Shown here: in pieces, positions 8,604-16,543 of the stretch
Layout of the letters: each line of letters begins with the position of its first letter
How positions within the stretch are numbered: the first letter of the stretch is position 1
Origin: Euzebya sp.
Lineage (GTDB): Bacteria > Actinomycetota > Nitriliruptoria > Euzebyales > Euzebyaceae
Reading direction: 5' to 3'
DNA: 64,000 nucleotides
Assembly (NCBI RefSeq): GCF_964222135.1
Contig: NZ_CAXQBR010000065.1
Location: forward strand, 62,001 to 126,000
The notes under the pieces: generated by a model
What the model was told of the DNA's origin: nothing
Databases searched by the model: none
What the model saw: only the letters and a program-made list of their open reading frames with translations
Position numbers and translations under genes: made by a program

Positions 8604-8995
8604 GGCGCGTCGGCGAGGTCGCTCGGGGTGACGACGCCGAGGAGGTGGAGCTTGTCGGCCAGGATCTCCGTGGTCACCGGCTTCATGGCGTACTCGTCCG
8701 CGCCGGCCTTCATCGCCTCGTAGACGTTCCGGGGGCTGGCCTCGGACGTCACCATGACGATCCGCATGCGGTCGAGATCGCGCCGGCCGCGGGCGGTGCG
8801 GACGAACTCGAGGCCGTCCATGACGGGCATGTTCCAGTCCACCAGCGCGATCGCGCAGGGGCCGTTGGCGTCCAGCTGGTCGAGGGCCGCCTGGCCGTGC
8901 TCGGCCTCGAGGGGCTCGAAGCCCATCTGGGTCACCATGCGCTTGAGGAGGCTGCGCATGGCGCGTGAGTCGTCGATGACGAGGGCGTGTGCCAC
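8600..8995 (-). CDS. cheY: CheY-type response regulator (first copy)
   Basis: A 131-residue single receiver domain. The acidic pair is in LVIDDS, the phospho-acceptor in LVDWNMPVMDG, the switch Thr in MVTSEAS and the Lys in MKPVT. It is the best candidate for the main motor-binding CheY because it lies between cheW and cheB. The GTG at 8995 is the likely start: AGGAG precedes it with 6-nt spacing. The stop overlaps the cheB start. The receptor-to-motor pathway is complete here for CheA, CheW, CheY, CheB, CheR and CheX, but no cheD or MCP gene is present. Confidence 0.94.
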   Translation of the reverse strand: MAHALVIDDSRAMRSLLKRMVTQMGFEPLEAEHGQAALDQLDANGPCAIALVDWNMPVMDGLEFVRTARGRRDLDRMRIVMVTSEASPRNVYEAMKAGADEYAMKPVTTEILADKLHLLGVVTPSDLADAP

Positions 8996-9030
8996 TGGGT
9001 TCTCCTGGGAGGGTCTGCGCCGTTCCGTCG

Positions 9031-9537
9031 TCAGACGGAGGTCAGGGACGCGACGTCGACCGCCGCGGGGGTGTTCAGGACCAGCAGGAGCTGCCCGTCG
9101 AGCTTGTACACGCCGTCGATGAGTTCGGCGCCCGCGGCGGAGAGGGTCGGCGGGGTCGGCTCCAGCCGGTCCTCGCCCACCTCGATCACGTCGCTGATCT
9201 CGTCGACCAGCAGGCTGACCGCGCCGTCGGCCGTGCGGACCACCACGTTGAGCGGCATGTCCTCGGGGCCGTTGACGACCTTCGGCGGCAGGCCGAGGCG
9301 GTTGCGGAGGTCGATCGCCGTGACGATCTGGCCGCGCAGGTTGATCAGCCCGCTGACCGCCGCCGGTGCCAGGGGCACGCGGGTCATCTCGTGCTGGCGG
9401 ATGACCTCCTGGACGTCCAGGACGTCGACGCCGAGGAACAGCGAGTCGATGGAGAAGGTGCAGAGCTGCCGGGCGCCGGCGGGCGGGGCCGGACGGCCCT
9501 CCGCCGGGTGGAAGCTGTTCGTTGTCGTCGTGGTCAT
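9031..9537 (-). CDS. cheW: CheW coupling protein
   Basis: A 168-residue SH3-like scaffold that links chemoreceptors to CheA. Recognisable segments are LCTFSIDSLFLGVDVLDVQEV, the conserved VSGLINLRGQIV turn and VVVRTADGAVSLLVDEISDVIEV. A variable 22-residue N-terminal tail precedes the domain. The ATG at 9537 overlaps the cheA stop by ATGA, so CheA and CheW are made in coupled fashion. The following cheY starts 35 nt after its stop. Confidence 0.95.
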   Translation of the reverse strand: MTTTTTNSFHPAEGRPAPPAGARQLCTFSIDSLFLGVDVLDVQEVIRQHEMTRVPLAPAAVSGLINLRGQIVTAIDLRNRLGLPPKVVNGPEDMPLNVVVRTADGAVSLLVDEISDVIEVGEDRLEPTPPTLSAAGAELIDGVYKLDGQLLLVLNTPAAVDVASLTSV

Positions 9538-12065
9538 CAGAGGGCCTCTGCCAGTTCGGCGTGGGTGGTGGGCTGCGCGTCGTCGGCGAGCAGGTCCGGG
9601 GCCTCGACGGCGATGACGGCCTCGACGTCGAGGACGTCGGTGACCTTGCCGCCGATGATGGCCGAGCCCTTGACCCCGACGGTGGTCGACGGGCGGCGGA
9701 TGGTGACGGTGTCCTGGACGACGTCGGCGATGCGCTCGACGACGAAGCCGACCTGCCCGGCACCGCGCTCGTACACGATCACCTGCAGCTCGCGGCCGGG
9801 GTCGATGACCGGCATGCCCAGGCCGAGGGTCGACGACAGCCACACCAGCGGCAGGATGTCGTCGCGGTACTGGATGACGGCTTGCCCGCTCGCGTACTCG
9901 ATGCGGGACGGGTCGATCTCCTCGAGCCGCGCGACCTGCGTCAGCGGGATGGCCATGCGGGCGTCGTTGCCCATCGCGTCCGGCTCGCCGAGGCCGAAGA
10001 TCAGCAGGGACTCGGTGTCGCTGCCCTCGCCGGTCGCCGCGTCCTCGACGGTGGTCGACGTATGACGCGTCCCGGCGATCCCGGCCCCCTGGGCGATGCC
10101 CATCACGTCGAGGATGAGGGCGACGCGGCCGTCGCCCATGATCGTGGCGCCGGCGTAGGTCGGGATGTGCTTCAGCACCTGGCCGAGCGGCTTGACCACG
10201 ATCTCCGCGGTGTCGCTGACCCGCTCGACCACGAGGCCGAACTGCTGGTCGTCGGCCTGCAGCACCACGATGTTGGTGATCTCGGTGCGGCCCTCGTCGC
10301 CGGAGCGGACGTCGAGCTGCTCGTCGAGGTACACGAGCGGCAGGAGCCGACCGCGCAGCCGGTACACCGGTGCGCCGTGCACGTGCTCGACCCCGGCGTT
10401 CGCGTCGGAGGGGTCCAGCCGGACCAGCTCGAGCAGGCTGACCTGCGGGATCGCGAAGCGCTCGCCACCGGACTCCACGATCAGCGCGGGGATGATCGCG
10501 AGGGTCAGCGGGATCTTGATCTTGGTGGTCGTGCCGCGCCCCAGCTCGCTGACGACGTCGACGGAACCGCCGATGCGCTCGATCGAGGTGCGGACCACGT
10601 CCATGCCGACGCCGCGGCCGGAGATGTTCGACACCGAGTCCGCGGTGGACAGGCCGGGGGCGAAGATCAGGTTGACCAGCTCGCGGTCGCCCATGCGGGC
10701 GACCTGCTCGGCGGTGGCGACGCCCTTCTCGACGGCCTTCGCGGCGATCCGCTTCGGGTCGATCCCGGCGCCGTCGTCGGTGATCTCGATGTTGACCTGG
10801 CCGCCCTCGTGGTACGCGCGCAGCTGCAGCACGCCCTCGGCGGGCTTGCCGGCGGCCACGCGGACCTCGGGCGTCTCGATCCCGTGGTCCACCGAGTTGC
10901 GGACCATGTGGGTCAGCGGGTCCTTGATGGCCTCGATGATGGTCTTGTCGAGCTCGGTGCCCTTGCCCTCCATGACCACCTCGACCTGCTTGCCGAGGGA
11001 GAGGGAGATGTCGCGGACGACGCGCGGGAACTTGTTGAAGACGTTGCCGATCGGCTGCATGCGCGTCTTCATGACGCCTTCCTGCAGCTCGGTCGTGATC
11101 AGGTTCAGGCGCTGGGAGGTGTCGAGCAGGTTGGCCGATGCGCCGTCGGCGGTGAACTGCACGATCTGGTTGCGGGCCAGCACCAGCTCGCCGACCAGGT
11201 TCATGAGGTGGTCGAGGAGGTCGACGTCGACGCGGATGGTCGAGTCGGCCGCCGTCCGACCGCCGCCCCCGCCGGCCTGGGCCTGCTGGTGGCGGAGGGC
11301 GGCGACCAGCTGCTCGGAGCTGATGACGCCCTGCTCGATGAGGATCTCGCCGATGTGGCGGGGGTCGCCGTGGTCCTGGGCGGCGACGGCGGTGGCGAGG
11401 TCCTCCTCGGACACGCCGGCCTCGCGCTTCAGGAAGTCGCCGATCGAGCTGCCCATCGCGGTCAGCTGCGCGACGATGTCGCTGAAGCGCTCATCGACCT
11501 CCGGGTGGTCCACCGCGGGGGGCTCGACGACCTCGATGACCGCCGGTTCAGCGACCTGGGTCTCGACGACCTCCGGTGCGGGCCCGTCGGCCTGCGGCTC
11601 GTCGGCCTGCGGCTCGTCGACCGCGTGCTCGACGACCGGGGGCTCGACGACGGCGGGGGGCTCGACGGCGGGTGCCGCGGTGTCGCTGGCCACCCGCTCG
11701 AGCCGCGCGACGAGCGCGTCGTAGTCGCCGTCGCCCTCGACGCGGTCCGCCTCGATGCGGGCCAGGATCTGGCGGATCGCGTCGACCATCGCCAGCAGGG
11801 CGCTGGTCCGCTCGGCGTTGAGGCGGAGGTCGCCGTCGCGGAGCTTGCTCAGCAGGTTCTCGCCCACGTGGGCGACCGACTCGAGCTTGCCGTAGCCGAG
11901 GAAGCCCGACGTGCCCTTGATCGTGTGGATGTCGCGGAAGATCCCCGCGAGCACGTCGACGTCGTCGGGGTCGTCCTCGAGGCGAACGAACTCCGCATCA
12001 AGCCGGTCGAGGTTCTCGTGGCTCTCCACGAGGAACTCCTCGATGATCTCGTCCATCTCGTCCAC
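9537..12065 (-). CDS. cheA: CheA chemotaxis histidine kinase with two CheW-like domains
   Basis: An 842-residue kinase. The Hpt domain carries the phosphorylated His at 47 (FRDIHTIKG). An acidic Pro/Val/Glu linker (about 140-195) is followed by a short segment like the N-domain of GspE/MshE proteins (IGEILIEQGVISSEQLVAAL), then the dimerisation helices (LLDHLMNLVGELVLARNQI) and the kinase domain with HMVRNSVDHGIE, DDGAGID and GRGVGMD boxes. Two CheW-like regions follow, near 560-690 and 700-830; a tandem CheW tail is a minority CheA architecture. The GTG at 12065 has AGGAGG 8 nt upstream; an ATG three codons later is less well placed. A FliA-type promoter lies 43 bp upstream. Confidence 0.97.
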   Translation of the reverse strand: MDEMDEIIEEFLVESHENLDRLDAEFVRLEDDPDDVDVLAGIFRDIHTIKGTSGFLGYGKLESVAHVGENLLSKLRDGDLRLNAERTSALLAMVDAIRQILARIEADRVEGDGDYDALVARLERVASDTAAPAVEPPAVVEPPVVEHAVDEPQADEPQADGPAPEVVETQVAEPAVIEVVEPPAVDHPEVDERFSDIVAQLTAMGSSIGDFLKREAGVSEEDLATAVAAQDHGDPRHIGEILIEQGVISSEQLVAALRHQQAQAGGGGGRTAADSTIRVDVDLLDHLMNLVGELVLARNQIVQFTADGASANLLDTSQRLNLITTELQEGVMKTRMQPIGNVFNKFPRVVRDISLSLGKQVEVVMEGKGTELDKTIIEAIKDPLTHMVRNSVDHGIETPEVRVAAGKPAEGVLQLRAYHEGGQVNIEITDDGAGIDPKRIAAKAVEKGVATAEQVARMGDRELVNLIFAPGLSTADSVSNISGRGVGMDVVRTSIERIGGSVDVVSELGRGTTTKIKIPLTLAIIPALIVESGGERFAIPQVSLLELVRLDPSDANAGVEHVHGAPVYRLRGRLLPLVYLDEQLDVRSGDEGRTEITNIVVLQADDQQFGLVVERVSDTAEIVVKPLGQVLKHIPTYAGATIMGDGRVALILDVMGIAQGAGIAGTRHTSTTVEDAATGEGSDTESLLIFGLGEPDAMGNDARMAIPLTQVARLEEIDPSRIEYASGQAVIQYRDDILPLVWLSSTLGLGMPVIDPGRELQVIVYERGAGQVGFVVERIADVVQDTVTIRRPSTTVGVKGSAIIGGKVTDVLDVEAVIAVEAPDLLADDAQPTTHAELAEAL

Positions 12066-12107
12066 GCGGACGTCCTCCTGCGCTGCTCGTCGTCGGTCGA
12101 CGCGCTC

Positions 12108-12134
12108 TCATCGGCGCAGGGGGAGGGCACTTGA
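12108..12134 (-). promoter_or_regulatory. Sigma-28 (FliA/SigD)-type promoter of the chemotaxis operon
   Basis: On the minus strand a TCAAG box (12134-12130) is followed, 19 nt after its first base, by GCCGATGA (12115-12108). The flagellar sigma factor consensus is TAAA (or TCAAG) with GCCGATAA at exactly this spacing. Transcription would begin near 12100, about 35 nt upstream of the cheA GTG and its AGGAGG. Such boxes are rare by chance in DNA of this composition, and the placement directly ahead of a chemotaxis operon supports it. Confidence 0.75.
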
Positions 12135-12174
12135 GCCAACGCGGAGCCGTTCTCGCGGGGATCGTCCGGATGCG

Positions 12175-12606
12175 TCAGTCGGGCCAGTCCCGGCCCTGGC
12201 GCTGGGCCTTCAGCGCCCCCCGCCGGCGCTTGTCCTCGACCCGGCGGCGCTGCGACGCGCGGCTCGGCCGGGTGGGCGTCCGGCGCTTGGCGGGCGGTCG
12301 GATCCCCTCGTCGAGCAGCTCGGCCATGCGGCGCATCGCGTCGTCCCGGTTGCGTCGCTGCGAGCGGTGCTCGCTGGCCTGCACGACCAGCTCGCCGGCC
12401 CGCGTCATGCGGCTGCCCAGCCGCGCGCGGATGCGGTCCTTGAGCCGTGCCGGCAGGGCGTCGCACCCCTCGACGTCGAGGCGCAGCTCCACCGCGGTGT
12501 TGGCGGTGTTGGCGTGCTGGCCACCCGGTCCGCCGGCGCCGGTGAACCGCCACTCGAAGGCGCCCGCGGGCAGGTGCACGCCACGGACGGTCAGCCCTCT
12601 CTCCAC
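12175..12606 (-). CDS. arfB: ArfB-type ribosome rescue peptidyl-tRNA hydrolase (YaeJ family)
   Basis: A 143-residue release-factor-like protein. The catalytic loop GGPGGQHANT contains the universally conserved GGQ, followed as in ArfB by a tail of Arg/Lys-rich sequence (KRRTPTRPSRASQRRRVEDKRRRG) that in the family inserts in the mRNA channel of stalled ribosomes. It lacks the codon-recognition domain of RF1/RF2. The start GTG at 12606 has TACCCT ending 7 nt upstream (12619-12614), consistent with leaderless transcription from a promoter that overlaps that of the divergent crcB. Confidence 0.92.
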   Translation of the reverse strand: MERGLTVRGVHLPAGAFEWRFTGAGGPGGQHANTANTAVELRLDVEGCDALPARLKDRIRARLGSRMTRAGELVVQASEHRSQRRNRDDAMRRMAELLDEGIRPPAKRRTPTRPSRASQRRRVEDKRRRGALKAQRQGRDWPD

Positions 12607-12641
12607 CCGGACGAGGGTACGGGGTCGTCTAGCGTGTCGGC

Positions 12642-13016
12642 GTGCGACCCCCTCGGACCGACTGGCTGCTCGTGGGCGCCGGCGGGGCGTGCGGGGCGGT
12701 GCTGCGCCACGTCGTCAGCCACGCCGTCAGCCACGCCGTGCCGGACGAGCCGGTGTCCGTCGCCGTGGTGGTCGTCAACGTCGTGGGCGCCGTCGCCCTC
12801 GGGGTGCTCGTGGCGCGGCCGCAGACCGAGGCGGCCGGGCTGTTCTGGCGGACGGGCGTGCTCGGGGCCTTCACCACCTACGGGGCGATGGCCGTCGAGG
12901 CCGTCCACCTCGGCTCCGCCACCGGACCGCTCTACGCGATCGTCCTCACCGTCGTCGGCGTCGGTGCCGCCCGGCTCGGGCTGCGGCTGGGCGCACCCCG
13001 CCCCGACCCGTCGTGA
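12642..13016 (+). CDS. crcB: CrcB fluoride exporter subunit 1
   Basis: A 124-residue membrane protein of the Fluc/CrcB fluoride channel family. Four hydrophobic segments are visible and the family signature GVLGAFTTYGAMAVE is intact. These small proteins form dual-topology dimers; here a second CrcB gene overlaps it by GTGA, suggesting an antiparallel heterodimer of two subunits. The GTG at 12642 has TAGCGT at 12630-12635, so the message is probably leaderless. No fluoride riboswitch can fit in the 35-bp gap to the divergent arfB. Confidence 0.92.
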   Translation: MRPPRTDWLLVGAGGACGAVLRHVVSHAVSHAVPDEPVSVAVVVVNVVGAVALGVLVARPQTEAAGLFWRTGVLGAFTTYGAMAVEAVHLGSATGPLYAIVLTVVGVGAARLGLRLGAPRPDPS

Positions 13017-13345
13017 CCGTCGGCCTCATCGCCATCGGGGGCGCCCTCGGCGCCCTCCTCCGGTGGCGGCTGGCCGCGTGGAACGGCGACTGGCCGCGGG
13101 GCACCCTCGCCGCGAACGCCCTCGGCAGCACTGCGCTCGGCCTGCTGCTCGGGCTGTCCGGCGACACCCGGCTCCTCGCCCTCCTGGGCACCGGCGTGCT
13201 CGGCGGCCTCACCACCTTCTCCACCGTCGCGGTCGAGGGCGCCACCCTCCCCCCACGACGGGCCACCGCCTACCTCGCCCTCACCCTCGTCCTCGCCACC
13301 GCCGGTGCCGCAGCCGGCCTCGCCCTCGGTCCGGCCGGTCTCTGA
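13013..13345 (+). CDS. crcB: CrcB fluoride exporter subunit 2
   Basis: A 110-residue paralogue of the preceding CrcB, with the signature GVLGGLTTFSTVAVEGA and a conserved Asn in TLAANALGSTALG. Four hydrophobic segments fill almost the whole chain. The GTG start overlaps the upstream stop (GTGA), which couples translation and favours equal amounts of the two subunits. Together they should export fluoride passively across the inner membrane. Confidence 0.92.
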   Translation: MTVGLIAIGGALGALLRWRLAAWNGDWPRGTLAANALGSTALGLLLGLSGDTRLLALLGTGVLGGLTTFSTVAVEGATLPPRRATAYLALTLVLATAGAAAGLALGPAGL

Positions 13346-13415
13346 GGTCCCCCTCCGGCGAAGATCGGGCACCTGCCGGATGCGGGGGAGGGGACCTCAG
13401 GTGGACAGTCGCGAC

Positions 13416-13610
13416 ATGAGCGACATGAGCTACCTCCACCTCGTCCACCTCGAGCGCTCGGCCGCGGTCGACCCGCACCGCTGGGCGCCGATCTCCACGC
13501 TGGTCGCCGACCGGCGCAGCCCGTCGCGCCACGCCACGACCCGTCCGGTGCGGCGCACGCGCACCGCCCGCCGCCTGGTCCTGGCAGTGGCCCTCGCGAT
13601 CGCCGCATGA
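13416..13610 (+). CDS. Small ORF, 64 residues, overlapping the LuxR-type regulator
   Basis: A 64-residue ORF whose TGA stop overlaps the ATG of the next gene (ATGA), the arrangement used for translational coupling throughout this window. The N-terminal half is hydrophilic, the middle is Arg-rich, and the last 14 residues (LVLAVALAIAA region) are hydrophobic. No homologue is recognised. It might be a leader ORF for the regulator rather than a functional protein. An in-frame GTG at 13401 is an alternative start. Evidence for expression is only the overlap, so confidence is moderate. Confidence 0.45.
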   Translation: MSDMSYLHLVHLERSAAVDPHRWAPISTLVADRRSPSRHATTRPVRRTRTARRLVLAVALAIAA

Positions 13611-16507
13611 TGGAGCCCGTGCCCCCCTCCACCGCACCGCTCGCCGGCCGCGGCACCGAGCTGGCCGTCCTCGCGCGGCTGGCGGACGCGGCGCGGCGGG
13701 ACGGCGACCTGCGCGTCGCCGTCGTGTCCGGAGAGGCGGGCATGGGCAAGACGGCGCTGATCGAGGCGTTCTGCGCGACCGTGGCCGACCAGGCGACCGT
13801 GCTGCGCGGCGAGTGCCTCGACCTCGGGTCCGCCCGGCTCCCCTACGCGCCCGTGGTCCAGGCGCTCCGGCCGATCCTGCGGGCGCCCGCGGAGGCCGGC
13901 CTGCGCCTGGACGACCCGGCCCGGTCCACCCTCTCCCGGCTCGTGCCCGAGCTGGGCCGCCACGACGAGCCGGGCCGCGGGCCCGAGGTCCCTGCCGGGA
14001 TCCAGGACCTCGAGGTCGGCCACACCCAGCTGTACGAGCACCTCCTCGGCGTGGTCGAGGGCGTCGCGCGCGCCGCCGGCCTGGCGGTCTGGTGCGTCGA
14101 GGACATCCACTTCTCCGAGCCGGCGACGCGGGACCTGATCCAGTTCATGGTCGGCAACCTCGCCGCGGTGCCCGTCCTGCTCGTCCTGACCGTCCGCACC
14201 GACGAGGTCGGGCGCCGCCACCCGGTGCGGCCGCTACTGGCCGCGCTGGACCGCTCCCCCCGGGCGACCTCGGTGGCGCTCGGACCCCTGGGGCCGGTGC
14301 CGATGACCGAGCTGATCCGCCCGGCCCTGGCGGACTGCAGCCAGCGCCAGGTCGACGAGGTGCTGGACCGCGCTGCCGGGAACCCGCTGTTCGCCCTCGA
14401 GCTGGCGGCCGGCGGCACCCACCTGCCGAGCCAGCTCTCCGATCTCCTGCTCGACCGCGTGGAGCGCTGCGACCCCGCGACCCAGCAGGTCCTCAGGGTC
14501 ATGGCCGCTGCCGGCGAGCACGTGCCCCACGAGGTGCTGGCCGCCGTCACCGGCCTCGCGTCCGAGGCCCTCACCACGGCCCTGCGCGAGGCGGTCGACA
14601 GCCGGCTGGTCGTCGTCACCGCCGACGGGACCTACCGGTTCCGCCACGCCCTGATGCAGGAGGCGACCGAGGACGCCCTCCTCCCCGGCGAGGCCGTCGA
14701 GCTGCACGCCGCGCTCGCGGAGGTGCTCACGGCCGACGGCGGCCCCGGCGGCCCCCACGCGGCGAGGCTGGCCCGGCACTACCGCGCCGCGCACCGCCCC
14801 GAGCTCGAGATCCAGGCCGCCTACGTGGCCGGACGACGCGCTCTCGACGTGGTGGCCTACGCCGACGCCCAAGCCCACTTCGAGCGGGTCGCCGCGCTGT
14901 GGGCCGACGTGGCGGACGCCGCGGAGCGGACCGGCGACGACCTCGCCGGGGTGCTGAAGCACGCCGCCATCTGCGCGATCTCCGGGTACGACCTGCGGCG
15001 CGGCATCGCCCTCGCCAACCAGGCGCTCGCCCACCTCGACGCCGAGGCCGAACCTGAGCGGGCGGGTCTGATCCACATGTGGGTCGGCCACGGCTCGAAG
15101 GCCGACTGGACGGCCGCGGAGGCGGCGTACCGCCTCGCGGTGGAGACCGTCCCGGACGCCGATACGCCTGCGCGGGCTCGGGTCGAGGCGGCGTTCGCGA
15201 CCGCCCTCGAGCTCGAGGACCACGTCGAGGAGGCCGAGGCCCGCGCCCTGCGCGCCATCGAGGTGGCACGGCGTGCGGGATCCCCGCGCGACGAGGCGTA
15301 CGCGATGATCACCCTCGCGTCGATCCGCAGCCGCACCGGATCTCCCGAGGCCGACGAGCTGTTCGCCTCGGCCCGTGCGCTCGCGGAGGACATCGGGCGG
15401 ATCGACTACCTGTTGCGGTGCGACATCAACCTGAGCGACCACCACACCGTCCACGGGCGGTTCGCCGAGGCCGTGGCGGTCGCCGAGCGGGGCATCGCGC
15501 TGGCTCGCACCCACGGCCTCGAGCGGACCTACGGCAGCGTCCTGCGCTCCAACGCGCTGGAGGCCCTCGTCCCGCTCGGACGGCTGGCCGAGGCGCACGA
15601 GCTCGCCGCCGAGAACGCGGTCACCGCGCCCGACGGCATCACCGGGGCGCACGCGCTCATGACCCTCGGCGCCGTGGAGGTCCGCCTCGGCCTCGTGGAG
15701 GAGGCGGCCGACAGCGCGCTGGCGGCCGAGCGGCACCTCGGACGGACCTCCCAGCCGCAGTTCCGCAGCATGCTCGACCGCCTGTCCTGCGAGGTGGCGA
15801 TGGCGACCGGCGCGCACGACCGGGCACTGTCGCTGTCGCTCGCTGCGCTGGCCCACCTCTCGACGCGAACCGGCCTGGCGCGCCACGACGCCGGGATCGC
15901 GGTCCAGGGCGCCGAAGCCGTCCGGGCGGGCGCCGGGGGGCCGGATGAGCTGGCCGTGCTCGGCGACGCCGTGGCCGCAGCCGCCAGACGGGGTGAGAGC
16001 GCCCCGCACGCCGCCGACCGCCGTCAGCTCGCGGCGCTCCTCGCCGAGGTGGCCGGCGCGGCCGACGCCGTCGACCGCTGGGACGCCGCCGCGACCGGGT
16101 TCGCCGAGCTGTCGATGCCCGTCGAGCGGTCCCGCTGCCTGCTCGGCGCGGCTGAGCTGCGACTGCGCGACGGCGACCGGGCAGGGGCGCAGCGCGACTG
16201 GAAGCGCGCCCTGCGGTTGGCGACCGACGCCGAGGCCCGGCGCCTCGTGCACGCCGCCGAGGCCCTGGGCCGCCGGGGCGGCTTCCTGGCCGGCGACGAC
16301 GTCGCCGACGGGTACGGCCTCACCGCCCGCGAGCACGAGGTCCTGCGACTCGTCGCCGAGGGGCTCAGCAACGCCGAGATCGGCGAGCGGCTGTTCATCG
16401 CGGCGAAGACCGCCAGCGTCCACGTCTCGAACATCCTCGCCAAGATGGGGGTGCCGTCGCGCCAGCACGCCGCCGCGCTCGCCCACCGGTCCGGGATCCT
16501 CAGCTGA
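13607..16507 (+). CDS. LAL-type LuxR family transcriptional regulator with ATPase domain
   Basis: A 966-residue regulator. An AAA/STAND-type ATPase lies at the N-terminus with Walker A SGEAGMGKT (about 41-49) and a Walker B-like LAVWCVEDIHF. A long helical, TPR-like region follows (about 330-880). The C-terminus has a LuxR-type helix-turn-helix (LTAREHEVLRLVAEGLSNAEIGERLF). Proteins of this class (MalT/LAL) bind a ligand and nucleotide, oligomerise and activate transcription. The ligand and target genes cannot be deduced; nearby genes are crcB and the selenoprotein candidate. Translation is likely coupled to the 64-residue ORF upstream. Confidence 0.92.
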   Translation: MMEPVPPSTAPLAGRGTELAVLARLADAARRDGDLRVAVVSGEAGMGKTALIEAFCATVADQATVLRGECLDLGSARLPYAPVVQALRPILRAPAEAGLRLDDPARSTLSRLVPELGRHDEPGRGPEVPAGIQDLEVGHTQLYEHLLGVVEGVARAAGLAVWCVEDIHFSEPATRDLIQFMVGNLAAVPVLLVLTVRTDEVGRRHPVRPLLAALDRSPRATSVALGPLGPVPMTELIRPALADCSQRQVDEVLDRAAGNPLFALELAAGGTHLPSQLSDLLLDRVERCDPATQQVLRVMAAAGEHVPHEVLAAVTGLASEALTTALREAVDSRLVVVTADGTYRFRHALMQEATEDALLPGEAVELHAALAEVLTADGGPGGPHAARLARHYRAAHRPELEIQAAYVAGRRALDVVAYADAQAHFERVAALWADVADAAERTGDDLAGVLKHAAICAISGYDLRRGIALANQALAHLDAEAEPERAGLIHMWVGHGSKADWTAAEAAYRLAVETVPDADTPARARVEAAFATALELEDHVEEAEARALRAIEVARRAGSPRDEAYAMITLASIRSRTGSPEADELFASARALAEDIGRIDYLLRCDINLSDHHTVHGRFAEAVAVAERGIALARTHGLERTYGSVLRSNALEALVPLGRLAEAHELAAENAVTAPDGITGAHALMTLGAVEVRLGLVEEAADSALAAERHLGRTSQPQFRSMLDRLSCEVAMATGAHDRALSLSLAALAHLSTRTGLARHDAGIAVQGAEAVRAGAGGPDELAVLGDAVAAAARRGESAPHAADRRQLAALLAEVAGAADAVDRWDAAATGFAELSMPVERSRCLLGAAELRLRDGDRAGAQRDWKRALRLATDAEARRLVHAAEALGRRGGFLAGDDVADGYGLTAREHEVLRLVAEGLSNAEIGERLFIAAKTASVHVSNILAKMGVPSRQHAAALAHRSGILS

Positions 16508-16543
16508 CCCTCGCGCAGCGGGTCACGGCGGTACGCTCGCCGG

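Noticed and set aside
9522-12134. An 870-residue plus-strand ORF
   Set aside because: It is the exact antisense of cheA, with Asp/Val/Gly-rich shadow composition and no motif.
12606-12641. Fluoride riboswitch ahead of crcB
   Set aside because: Only 35 bp separate the divergent start codons and the -10-like box lies 7 bp from the GTG, so no leader RNA exists for the fold.
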